DNA of 38,795 nucleotides from Corallococcus exercitus. Its GTDB lineage: Bacteria; Myxococcota; Myxococcia; Myxococcales; Myxococcaceae. Where the stretch lies: contig NZ_RAVW01000032.1 of NCBI RefSeq assembly GCF_003611585.1, positions 1 through 38,795 of the forward strand, in the 5' to 3' direction. Positions within the stretch are counted from its first letter, which is position 1, and every line of letters begins with the position of its first letter. The position numbers were made by a program, and so were the translations under genes. The notes beneath the pieces were generated by a model. It was not told the DNA's origin. It searched no databases and worked only from the letters and a program-made list of their open reading frames with translations. This document shows, piece by piece, positions 1 through 7,719 of this stretch.

Positions 1-264
1 CCCCTGCCCCTGAGCGAGCCAGGCGTCAGCCTCCTCTGCCGTCGAGAACGACTGGGCCACGAGCACGGACTCCGTGGCGGGAATGAAGAACCTTCGGAAG
101 TACTCACGGTAGTCGTCCAGCTTCCCGTTCTCGCGGACGTAGAGCAGCGCCACTGCGGCGACTCGCAAGGCTTCGTCCTCGGGCGTTCCATCCTGGAACC
201 GCTCGCCAATCGTCCCAAGGACGCCCATCACTGCATCCACGTCGAAGTTTGAACTGTAGGCCAT
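1..264 (-). CDS. Hypothetical protein, 3' end cut by window edge
   Basis: An open minus-strand frame begins with ATG at 264 and runs off the left edge, giving at least 88 residues (MAYSSNFDVDAVMGVLGTIG...). An AGGAAG ribosome-binding site lies about 4 bases upstream, which supports this start. Codon use is GC3-biased like the neighbours. The visible part is soluble, mixed alpha with many acidic and aromatic residues, and has no signal peptide or membrane segment. I do not recognise a family. It is followed on the same strand (reading towards lower coordinates) by nothing visible; the lipoprotein gene at 321-821 lies 56 bases upstream, so the two could share a transcript. Confidence 0.7.
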   Translation of the reverse strand, partial: MAYSSNFDVDAVMGVLGTIGERFQDGTPEDEALRVAAVALLYVRENGKLDDYREYFRRFFIPATESVLVAQSFSTAEEADAWLAQGQG

Positions 265-320
265 GGGGCTTCCTGCAGAGCGAGAGGCGCCAGGATCAAA
301 ACTCCAAACGTACAAGTCAG

Positions 321-821
321 TCAGCGAAATGAATCGACGATGTAGGCAGCAGCAACGGAGCCGTCGAGAATCGCCATTCCGGGCTTTGACTCAGGCAACT
401 TCCGCATCTGATCCCGGCTGAGTCGCGCCACGGCGCAGATGGGAACCTTGTCGCCGTCTGGCGGGTGGGCCTCGTACCAGCGAATGACGACCTGCGGCCC
501 GCTCGTCCAGACTCGCCCATATAAGCGTGTCGTCGACTCAAGGGTGCCCATGTCGTCCTTGAGGACGCTCTCAATGGGTCCGTCGTAGAGCGAGATGCGG
601 CGTGCGTCGATCTGGTTCGCATCGAGATCCGCCAGCGCGGCATCTCCAACGCGCAGCCTCAGGTACCGCATGACTTCGAGCGCCTTCGCCGGGCACTCCT
701 GTGGTCCTGGGGTGCCGTCGGGACGTAGAGCCACACCGCCAGCCGTAGTGCAGCCGGAAGGGGCGCCAAGCAGGAGAACGGAGCCGAGCAACAGGGCCTT
801 GGGCATGCGCATGAGCGCCAC
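321..821 (-). CDS. Small lipoprotein, partner of the DUF2381 gene
   Basis: A 166-residue protein with an N-terminal signal peptide ending in a lipobox (GAPSGC, Cys about residue 24), so it is probably a lipid-anchored envelope protein. The rest is a compact soluble domain with a conserved-looking core (KALEVMRYLRLRVGDAALADL). The widest start is GTG at 821; ATG codons at 812 and 806 in the same frame are equally plausible and would still leave a complete signal peptide. It begins 2 bases after the stop of the DUF2381 gene, so translation is probably coupled. From memory, similar lipoprotein/DUF2381 pairs recur in Myxococcus, often beside serine/threonine kinases, but no kinase is visible here. 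Function unknown. Confidence 0.8.
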   Translation of the reverse strand: MALMRMPKALLLGSVLLLGAPSGCTTAGGVALRPDGTPGPQECPAKALEVMRYLRLRVGDAALADLDANQIDARRISLYDGPIESVLKDDMGTLESTTRLYGRVWTSGPQVVIRWYEAHPPDGDKVPICAVARLSRDQMRKLPESKPGMAILDGSVAAAYIVDSFR

Positions 822-823
822 TT

Positions 824-1756
824 CTACTGCCGAAGCAGGGTGTGATCCATCGCGACGAGCACCTGGAGGAGTCCATCGTCCCGGAATATCTGGAGCGCAA
901 GATCGGCCAACTGCCCACCCTTGTCCTCAAAAGCGCTCTTGTCGACAACGACAGCGATCCTTCCCGACTGCCCCGAAACGAGCACGGAGCGTTCCAGGCG
1001 AAGCGCGAACGGGCGAGCGGTGTCGCTGGAGAAGTCGCGAGTGAGATAGGCCCCGTCGAACCTCCAGGGCTGGCCGTAGTAGGTGTTCGTCAGGTGAATC
1101 ACGGCCGCTGCCTTTTCTGGCCCTGAGAAGACTTCAACGACCATGTCCATGTCTTCGTTCTTCGAGCGCCAGAACTTCGCACGCCGAAACGGCGTCTTCT
1201 TTACCTGTCCATTCGCGAGAAGCGTCGCATAGGCGTGGTCAACTGAGTTCTCTTCCTTCTTGAAGCGCTCATTCTCCTCACTCAGCTTGCGCTCGCGACC
1301 GAGCGAGTCATAAAGCGATGAGAGGACCGCATTGTAACTGTCGGGGTCCTTGAACACGTTGACCTGATAGTCGATCCAGCCCCAGCTCTCCTGGCTCTTG
1401 GTTTTCACGAGGAACGTGAACTCCGTTCCATCAACGAGTGTCACCAGCAGGGGTAATGCTTCGCCGCTATCGAGTTCACGCAGCGGCTCGAGGATGACCT
1501 TCTTGCCGCCGATCAGCGGCGCCTCGAAGCGACCTTCCCACCCCAGGAACTTCGTCCGGGTCGGATCAACTTCCGCCTCGAATCGAAGCGCTGTCACCAC
1601 CTGCCAGGAGACATAGATGGATGACGCCTCCTGGGCTGGATGGGCTGAGACCTTGAGCGTCCGAATTGTGAGCTTGTCTGACACGTCCCTCGCCAGGGAC
1701 GGCGAAGCGAGTAGGACGAGCAGGAGGCCATACCTGAGAAGAGGGAGGGCGCGCAT
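824..1756 (-). CDS. DUF2381 family protein (Myxococcus paralogous family)
   Basis: A 310-residue exported protein with a signal peptide (MRALPLLRYGLLLVLLASPSLA) followed by features I associate with DUF2381/TIGR02268: an early beta-rich domain with 'EASSIYVSWQVVTALRFEAEV', a basic-charged central helix (residues about 140-170), and a C-terminal half containing 'VEVFSGPEKAAAVIHLTN' and 'GRIAVVVDKSAF'. This family is largely restricted to myxobacteria and is highly expanded there; no biochemical function is established to my knowledge. It is transcribed with the lipoprotein gene immediately downstream (2-base gap). The start ATG at 1756 gives an uninterrupted signal peptide. The assignment rests on remembered family features. 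Confidence 0.85.
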   Translation of the reverse strand: MRALPLLRYGLLLVLLASPSLARDVSDKLTIRTLKVSAHPAQEASSIYVSWQVVTALRFEAEVDPTRTKFLGWEGRFEAPLIGGKKVILEPLRELDSGEALPLLVTLVDGTEFTFLVKTKSQESWGWIDYQVNVFKDPDSYNAVLSSLYDSLGRERKLSEENERFKKEENSVDHAYATLLANGQVKKTPFRRAKFWRSKNEDMDMVVEVFSGPEKAAAVIHLTNTYYGQPWRFDGAYLTRDFSSDTARPFALRLERSVLVSGQSGRIAVVVDKSAFEDKGGQLADLALQIFRDDGLLQVLVAMDHTLLRQ

Positions 1757-1819
1757 GGAAGTACCAACCTACCAGGGCAGGTACAGTTCATCCAACCCTC
1801 GTCTCAGGACAAGGCCTGC

Positions 1820-2713
1820 TCAGTACGTCCAGGGGAAGCGCTTGAAGTCGCGCTTGCGCTTCTGGACGAACGCGTCGCGGCCTTCCTGGGCCTCTTCCGT
1901 GCCGTAACCCAGACGCGTGGCCTCTCCCGCGAAGAGCTGCTGGCCCACGAGGCCGTCGTCCGGGAGGTTGAAGGCATACTTCAGCATCTTGATGGCCGTG
2001 GGGCTCTTGGTGTTGATCTCCGCCGCCCACTCCAGCGCCACCTTCTCCAGGTCCTTGTGCGGCACCGACTTGTTGATGGCGTTCATCTGGAACGCCTCGT
2101 CCGCCGTGTAGGCCTGGCCCAGGAAGAAGATCTCCCGCGCCCGCTTCTGCCCCACCTGCCGCGCCAGCAGCGCGCTGCCGTAGCCCGCGTCGTAGCTGGC
2201 CACGTCCGCGTCCGTCTGCTTGAACATGCCGTGTTCCTTGCTCGCGATGGTCAGGTCACACACGACGTGCAGGCTGTGCCCGCCACCCGCCGTCCAGCCC
2301 GGCACCACCGCCATCACCACCTTCGGCATGAAGCGGATCTGCCGCTGCACCTCCAGGATGTGCAACCGCCCCAGCCGCGCCGGGTCCGCCGCGTCCTCGC
2401 CGGGCTCGTACTTGTAGCCATCCTTGCCCCGGATGCGCTGGTCGCCACCCGAGCAGAACGCCCACCCGCCGTCCTTCGGCGACGGCCCGTTGCCCGTGAG
2501 CAGCACCACGCCCACGTCCGTCATGAAGCGCGTGGCCTCCAGCGCCCGGGCCAGCTCGTCCACCGTCTTCGGACGGAACGCGTTGCGCACCTCCGGCCGG
2601 TTGAACGCGATGCGCACCGTGCCCTGATCCACCGCGCGGTGGAACGTGATGTCCTTGAACTTGTGGCCTTCCACCGGCTGCCAGCGGGACGCGTCGAAGA
2701 GCTCCGAGACCAT
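1820..2713 (-). CDS. menB: 1,4-dihydroxy-2-naphthoyl-CoA synthase (type II MenB)
   Basis: A 297-residue crotonase-fold enzyme of menaquinone biosynthesis that cyclises O-succinylbenzoyl-CoA to 1,4-dihydroxy-2-naphthoyl-CoA. Visible landmarks are the oxyanion-hole region 'WAFCSGGDQR' (about 84-93), 'PGWTAGGGHSLHVVCDLTIA' (138-157), 'ASYDAGYGSALLARQVGQK' and the MenB-typical C-terminus 'FKRFPWTY'. The segment QTDAD (166-170) carries an acidic residue where the bicarbonate-dependent type I enzymes (E. coli) have Gly, so this is the type II form as in Mycobacterium tuberculosis. ATG at 2713 is chosen because it yields the standard N-terminus and has GGAG 11 bases upstream; the frame stays open further upstream only as non-coding read-through. 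No other men gene is in the window. Confidence 0.93.
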   Translation of the reverse strand: MVSELFDASRWQPVEGHKFKDITFHRAVDQGTVRIAFNRPEVRNAFRPKTVDELARALEATRFMTDVGVVLLTGNGPSPKDGGWAFCSGGDQRIRGKDGYKYEPGEDAADPARLGRLHILEVQRQIRFMPKVVMAVVPGWTAGGGHSLHVVCDLTIASKEHGMFKQTDADVASYDAGYGSALLARQVGQKRAREIFFLGQAYTADEAFQMNAINKSVPHKDLEKVALEWAAEINTKSPTAIKMLKYAFNLPDDGLVGQQLFAGEATRLGYGTEEAQEGRDAFVQKRKRDFKRFPWTY

Positions 2714-2800
2714 GCGCTGTCTTGCTCCAAAATGAGAGGAGTGAACGGCCCGGAACCCTAGCGGTTTCCGCTCGGGGACGCCCGCGCTACCGTGCGCGCC

Positions 2801-3118
2801 ATGCCCACGAGCCTGCTCGTCGTCCATGTCCACGTGCACGTGCTGCCCCAGCACGTCGACGCCTTCCTCCAGGCCACCCTCGCCAACGCCCGCGAGAGCG
2901 TGAAGGAGCCCGGCATCGCCCGCTTCGACGTCTGCCAGGACAACGAAGACCCCACCCGCTTCGTCCTCGTGGAGGCCTACCGCTCCCCGGACGCTCCCGC
3001 CGCGCACAAGGAGACCGCCCACTACCTCACGTGGCGTGACACCGTCACCCCCATGATGGCCGAGCCGCGTGTCCCCCGCCGCTACACCAACCGCTTCCCC
3101 GACGACGCGGCCTGGTGA
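2801..3118 (+). CDS. ABM-fold (YgiN/LsrG-like) small monooxygenase domain protein
   Basis: A 105-residue single-domain protein resembling antibiotic-biosynthesis-monooxygenase (ABM) ferredoxin-like folds. The pattern '[20 protein letters not shown]' followed by '[20 protein letters not shown]' is typical of YgiN/LsrG-type proteins, which act on quinols or small autoinducer-like molecules as cofactor-free dimers. Substrate cannot be read from sequence. ATG at 2801 is preferred over an in-frame GTG nine bases earlier because the core fold begins immediately after it. The gene is divergent from menB (87-base gap, presumably holding promoters for both) and is almost fused to the dehydrogenase gene: its TGA (3116-3118) is one base from the next ATG, so both are surely co-translated and probably work on related substrates. 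Confidence 0.85.
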   Translation: MPTSLLVVHVHVHVLPQHVDAFLQATLANARESVKEPGIARFDVCQDNEDPTRFVLVEAYRSPDAPAAHKETAHYLTWRDTVTPMMAEPRVPRRYTNRFPDDAAW

Positions 3119-3119
3119 C

Positions 3120-4286
3120 ATGACGTCCGCCCCCTTCGAGTTCGCCACCGCCACCCGCGTCCTCTTCGGCCCGGGCCGCGTCCAGGAAGTCCCCGACCTC
3201 GTGCGGGGCCTCGGCGGCCGGAAGGTCCTGCTCGTCACCGGGACGAACCCCGCCCGCGCGGAGCCCGTCCGCGCGGGGCTCGAACGGCTGGGCATCCCTT
3301 CCGCCTCCTTCCGCGTCGCGGGCGAGCCCACCGTCGACCTCGCGCGCGAAGGCACCGCCGCCGCCGTGGACTCAGGCTGTGACGCGGTGGTCGCCATCGG
3401 CGGAGGCAGCGCGCTCGACGCGGGCAAGGCCATCGCCGCGCTCGCCGCGAATGGAGGCGACCCGCTGGACTACCTGGAGGTCATCGGCCGCGGCCAGGCC
3501 CTGACGAAGCCGTCACTGCCGTTCGTGGCCGTGCCCACCACGGCGGGCACCGGCTCGGAGGTGACGCGCAACGCGGTGCTGGGCTCGAAGGAGGCCGGCG
3601 TGAAGGCCAGCCTGCGCAGCCCGATGATGCTCCCCCGCGTGGCCCTGGTGGATCCGGACCTGCTGGAGCACGCGCCCGCGGCCGTGCTCGCGGCGGGCGG
3701 CCTGGACGCGCTGTCGCAGCTCATCGAACCGTTCCTGTCCATCCGCGCCCAGCCGCTCACGGACGCGCTCGCGAAGGAAGGCATGCAGCGCTCGGCCCGC
3801 TCCCTGCGCAAGGCGGTACTGCACGGCCCAGGGCCCGCGGAGCGCGAGGACCTGGCCCTCGCCAGCCTCTTCGGCGGCCTGTGCCTCGCCAACGCGGGCC
3901 TGGGCGCGGTGCATGGCTTCGCGGCGCCGCTGGGCGGGATGCTCGGCGCGGCCCATGGCGCGCTGTGCGCCGCGCTGCTCGGGGCCACCCTGGAGGTGAA
4001 CCTGGAGGCCCTGCGCTCCCGCGCTCCGGACCACCCCGCCCTGCCCCGCTTCCGGGAGCTGGCGGTGCTGCTCACCGGCCAGTCCAACGCCCGCGCCGAG
4101 GACGGCATCGCCTGGGTGAAGGACCTGGTCCACGCCGTGCGCATCCAGGGCCTGCGCGACATGGGCCTCACGGACGCGGCGGTGCCCGGCCTCGTCGTCA
4201 AGGCCCGCGCCGCCAGCAGCATGAAGGGCAATCCGCTCCCGCTCACCGACGCGGAGTTGACGACGCTCGTCGAACGGTCGATGTGA
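3120..4286 (+). CDS. Iron-containing alcohol dehydrogenase-like oxidoreductase
   Basis: A 388-residue group III (Fe-ADH) family protein. The nucleotide-binding half has the Gly-rich motif GGGSALDAGK (94-103) and PTTAGTGSEVTRNAVL (139-154). The metal-binding half has D196 in 'GGLDALSQLIEP', H265 in 'GAVHGF' and H279 in 'GAAHGA'. The position that is the first histidine in metal-containing members (about H200) is Gln here. From memory one Fe-ADH-like subfamily carries 'DALTQLIEP' at this point, so this may be a subfamily trait rather than damage. It is co-translated with the ABM-domain gene upstream (ATG one base after its stop), suggesting that they share a pathway, perhaps on a quinone or enol-type compound. 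The substrate is unknown; maleylacetate reductase is an alternative family name. Confidence 0.85.
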   Translation: MTSAPFEFATATRVLFGPGRVQEVPDLVRGLGGRKVLLVTGTNPARAEPVRAGLERLGIPSASFRVAGEPTVDLAREGTAAAVDSGCDAVVAIGGGSALDAGKAIAALAANGGDPLDYLEVIGRGQALTKPSLPFVAVPTTAGTGSEVTRNAVLGSKEAGVKASLRSPMMLPRVALVDPDLLEHAPAAVLAAGGLDALSQLIEPFLSIRAQPLTDALAKEGMQRSARSLRKAVLHGPGPAEREDLALASLFGGLCLANAGLGAVHGFAAPLGGMLGAAHGALCAALLGATLEVNLEALRSRAPDHPALPRFRELAVLLTGQSNARAEDGIAWVKDLVHAVRIQGLRDMGLTDAAVPGLVVKARAASSMKGNPLPLTDAELTTLVERSM

Positions 4287-4296
4287 GGACCCGCCC

Positions 4297-4932
<636 letters not shown>

Positions 4933-4936
4933 GCCG

Positions 4937-5791
4937 TCACAGGTGCGCGAGCACCGCCAGCGTCAGCACCCAGTCCAGTCCGGCTTCGAGGAAGTAGTAC
5001 GTGGAGCCGTCCAGCGACGTGCCAAACCCGGTACCGAGGTGGCCCAGGGGGCCCGCGAAGAACTTCATGCCCACCTCGGCCCCCAGGTTGATGGGGTTGC
5101 GCCGCGAGCGCTCCGCATCCAGGTACGGGCCCACAAGCGCACGGCCATAGGGCGCGAACCAGTTCGTCACGAAGTGCTGGTAGCCCACGGTGGCGTTCAG
5201 CGAGACCCGATTCGCGTCCAGGCCCATGTTGGCGCCCAGCGTCAGCCGCCGCGCCTTGAGCCCCATGGGCTGCACGTTCACGTCCAGCGCCAGGCCCAAC
5301 CCGCCGTCGAACGGGACGCGCCACCCGAACGCGAACTCCGTCGTCGACTTGTCGATGGCCAGCGCCTCGTAGCGGAAGCGCGCCGCGCCCGCTGCGTCCC
5401 CGCGGGAGTCCTGGAGGTCCGCGAGCGCCAGCGCGGCCTCCTCCGAATCCTCGTCGTACACCTTGCGCAGCGGCGGCTCCGCGCCGTCCAGGTCCCCCCG
5501 GGCCAGCCGCTCCTTGCCCTGCGTCAGGCATGCGGACGTGGAGCCCATCGCGCACGCGAGCCCGAAGGCCCGGTCCGCCTCCTCCGTGCGGCCATCCACC
5601 TGGAGCTGCTTCGCCCAGGTCTCGCAGGCCCAGGCGCTCCCGCCGTCGCACTTCTCCTCCAGCGTGGGGACGCGCGTCACCTCCTGCGTCGTCGCGCACG
5701 CCGCCGTCAGCAGGCACGGCAAAAGGCACAGCCACCGGACGAAGGACACAGGGAGACCACGGAGGGCTGGGGCCGCAACCATGGTCCACAT
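4937..5791 (-). CDS. Lipoprotein with Sel1/TPR-like N-terminus and barrel-like C-terminus
   Basis: A protein of up to 284 residues. A hydrophobic signal ends in the lipobox LTAAC (Cys about residue 32). Residues about 45-135 hold Ala-rich helical repeats with paired Cys of the Sel1/TPR type ('CDGGSAWACETWAKQL', 'GLACAMGSTSACL'). The C-terminal half (about 145-284) alternates hydrophobic and polar residues with aromatic girdles ('FAFGWRVPFDGGLGLALDV', 'TYYFLEAGLDWVLTLAVLA') and looks like outer-membrane beta strands. The start is uncertain: ATG at 5791, ATG at 5782 and a GTG giving a shorter signal all fit, and none has a clear ribosome-binding site. It could be a TPR-containing outer-membrane lipoprotein; no specific function is recognisable. 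It converges with nth. Confidence 0.75.
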   Translation of the reverse strand: MWTMVAAPALRGLPVSFVRWLCLLPCLLTAACATTQEVTRVPTLEEKCDGGSAWACETWAKQLQVDGRTEEADRAFGLACAMGSTSACLTQGKERLARGDLDGAEPPLRKVYDEDSEEAALALADLQDSRGDAAGAARFRYEALAIDKSTTEFAFGWRVPFDGGLGLALDVNVQPMGLKARRLTLGANMGLDANRVSLNATVGYQHFVTNWFAPYGRALVGPYLDAERSRRNPINLGAEVGMKFFAGPLGHLGTGFGTSLDGSTYYFLEAGLDWVLTLAVLAHL

Positions 5792-5837
5792 TCAAACACA
5801 CCGCCGGGACAGCGGCGCGTCTGGCACGGTGCGTCTT

Positions 5838-6188
5838 TCAGTGTTCTTCCAGCGGCCCTTCCCCGTCGTGGATGACGCCCGGGTTGCGGCCGATGTCCGG
5901 TCCATCGCCGCTGCGCTCGTCGGCCTTCTGTTCCTCGGAGGCCGTGTTCCCGGAGCCGCCCACGCCTTCCCGGAAACCGCTGGCGGCCTCGCGGCTGGAC
6001 TCGCGGACGCTGTCCGCGGCCTTGCTGGCGCCATGCTGGACGTCCTTGGCGGCCTCGCCTACCTCCTGGCCGACCTGCCGGGCGTTCTCGTTGACGGCCT
6101 GTTGCTGACGCTCGTTACAGCCCGCCGTGAAGCTCACCGTTCCAATCACACCCAGCACGACGAGCCCGTTGAAGTGGCGTGTCCACAT
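5838..6188 (-). CDS. Small lipoprotein with LEA/apolipoprotein-like amphipathic helix
   Basis: A 116-residue secreted lipoprotein. Signal residues 1-23 end in the lipobox FTAGC (C24). The mature part begins with a Gln/Asn-rich stretch and then a long Ala/Glu/Lys/Arg region with repeating 'A..V....R.AA..' spacing (about residues 35-75), resembling LEA-like or apolipoprotein-like amphipathic helices. It ends in an acidic disordered tail (GDGPDIGRNPGV...GPLEEH). ATG at 6188 is set by a strong GGGGAG site six bases upstream. It may associate with membranes or the periplasmic face under stress, but that is inference from composition only. It lies 46 bases upstream of the Sel1-like lipoprotein gene in transcription order, so co-transcription is possible. 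Confidence 0.75.
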   Translation of the reverse strand: MWTRHFNGLVVLGVIGTVSFTAGCNERQQQAVNENARQVGQEVGEAAKDVQHGASKAADSVRESSREAASGFREGVGGSGNTASEEQKADERSGDGPDIGRNPGVIHDGEGPLEEH

Positions 6189-6296
6189 GGTCGTCTCCCC
6201 GAGGGTCCCGGCCCTCTGGGGTGAAACGTAGGCACGCCTGCTCCCCGACAAAGTCCCGGGTTTCTTCCCGGAAGGCTCCGGGGCGCCGCTTGCCTG

Positions 6297-6515
6297 TCAG
6301 CCCCCGGCCGCCTGCGCCTGGACGGGGATGTCCTGCCACGGCTTCGTGGGGTGCTGGGCACGGAAGGCCTCGATGCGCGCGCCCACCTCCCAGCTCGTGT
6401 TCGTGTCCCGCTGTCGGAGTCAGCCTGAGGTTCGTTCGCCTCGTGCTCGGCGTCACCGGCTGACTCCACCACTCCGCATCAGGATGTCGTCCCTGGCGAC
6501 ATAACCCGGACGCAT
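6297..6515 (-). pseudogene. Possible small gene disrupted by two frameshifts
   Basis: The roughly 340-base gap between two lipoprotein genes has coding character but no intact ORF. From ATG at 6515 the frame reads MRPGYVARDDILMRSGGVSR, then a stop. The next about 50 bases read best one frame over (DAEHEANEPQADSDSG). The final part returns to the first frame (DTNTSWEVGARIEAFRAQ...QAQAAGG) and stops at 6297-6299. The last segment has almost perfect G/C third positions. The total span is a multiple of three, so one +1 and one -1 change would restore a protein of about 72 residues; the second change falls in a GGG run. This could be a decaying gene, a pair of sequencing errors, or chance. No family is recognised. 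The remaining bases (6189-6296) show only GC-rich sequence. Confidence 0.35.
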
Positions 6516-6526
6516 CCACCACGGCG

Positions 6527-7594
6527 TCAGTTCCCCTGGGACTCCGGCGACGCGTCGTCCGAAGCAGGCGGCTCCTGCTTGAACTCCTCTTCGGGGTCGT
6601 AGGCATCACTCGAGTCCATCCCCGTGATGTCCTCGGCGTCCGCCCCGGACTCGACCTCCACCTCTTCCACCGGCGCCCGGATGGACGCGGGCTTCATGAA
6701 CTCGGAGCCGACGTTGTCCGCGTCCGCTTCGTCCGCGCAGCCGAAGGGGCTGGTGAAGAGGCGCATCACCGTCACCCGGTTCCAGTTCTGGTCGTTGTCG
6801 AAGACGATGGCCTCCGTGAGCGTCTCCGAAGCCCCCGGGGCCAGGCTGAAGTCTCCCTCCGGCGACTCCTCCAGGTGGTGGAGGTCCTCCTGCTGCTGCC
6901 CCACATATGCCCGCAGGCACCCCGAGCCCGACGACCGGTGGTCACTCACGTTCTTCACCGTGTACTTGAGGAAGTAGTCGGCGGACCGCCCGGCCTGGCG
7001 CATCTCGACGTTGGACACCTCGAAGTCCGTCGCCGCCGAGGCCCGCGGCCTCTGCGGCGGGGCCGTGTCCGCGGGCGCGGGCTGGCCGGTGGGCAGCAGG
7101 CGCAGCAGCTCGCTGGTCGCGAGGGGCGCTCCGTTCGAACAGCCGTATTCGGCGGTCGTATAGAGCATCACGGTCCGGGCCTGCTTCCAGGACGCGTCGC
7201 CCAGGCTCACCGTGTCCTCGAACGTGTCCGTCGTCCCGCCCTTCACGGTGATGCCGCCCATCCGCTTCGCTTCGATGACCATGCCCTGGTCGTCGTGCAG
7301 CGACAGGCACGCCTCCCCACGCCCCTGCGCCGTCCCCGGATTGGTCAGCGTGTAGGTCACCGCCACGCGGCTGCCCTGGACATTGAGCGTCACGTCCGAG
7401 AAGCGCAGCGGCTTCACCACCTTCGCCACCACCCCCGCGTCAGGACTCCCCGCGTCGGCCAGGGCCACGACGCCCGCGTCCACGGGGGCGCTCGCCTGGG
7501 GCTGTTCCTTCTTGCACCCCGTCCCCCACACCGACAGGCATCCCAGCAGGAGCGCGCCGAGCACGGACCCACGCCGCTGATTACTCCGCATCAT
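6527..7594 (-). CDS. Lipoprotein with two tandem beta-sandwich-like domains
   Basis: A 355-residue lipoprotein: signal peptide with lipobox WGTGC (Cys about 27), then an Ala/Asp/Gly-rich linker. Two related domains follow (about 60-165 and 190-300). Both share the order 'F.V..V.......Y.L.Y...N', a Gly-x-x-C strand, a Gly-rich turn before a Thr-rich strand, 'D..W......M...' and a closing 'GC' loop, so an internal duplication is likely. The C-terminal 50 residues are highly acidic and probably disordered. ATG at 7594 is followed directly by a second ATG at 7591; GGAGG seven bases upstream supports the first. The fold resembles CARDB/Ig-like extracellular modules, but no family is certain. It is divergent from the carboxypeptidase gene (125-base intergenic region). 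Confidence 0.8.
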   Translation of the reverse strand: MMRSNQRRGSVLGALLLGCLSVWGTGCKKEQPQASAPVDAGVVALADAGSPDAGVVAKVVKPLRFSDVTLNVQGSRVAVTYTLTNPGTAQGRGEACLSLHDDQGMVIEAKRMGGITVKGGTTDTFEDTVSLGDASWKQARTVMLYTTAEYGCSNGAPLATSELLRLLPTGQPAPADTAPPQRPRASAATDFEVSNVEMRQAGRSADYFLKYTVKNVSDHRSSGSGCLRAYVGQQQEDLHHLEESPEGDFSLAPGASETLTEAIVFDNDQNWNRVTVMRLFTSPFGCADEADADNVGSEFMKPASIRAPVEEVEVESGADAEDITGMDSSDAYDPEEEFKQEPPASDDASPESQGN

Positions 7595-7719
7595 GAAGCC
7601 CCCTCCACTGCACGATTTCCGTCGGGTTTCATATGGGACACCGCCACGGCGCGGCAAGACGGCCCCACTTCGCGCGTGCTTGACGCGGCAGGTCCGGAGC
7701 GCTCGGATGCGCGGCACCT

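Noticed and set aside
2714-3433. Extension of the menB frame to a 537-residue protein
   Set aside because: The extra N-terminus overlaps the opposite-strand ABM and dehydrogenase genes and matches nothing in MenB; it is open only because of high G+C.
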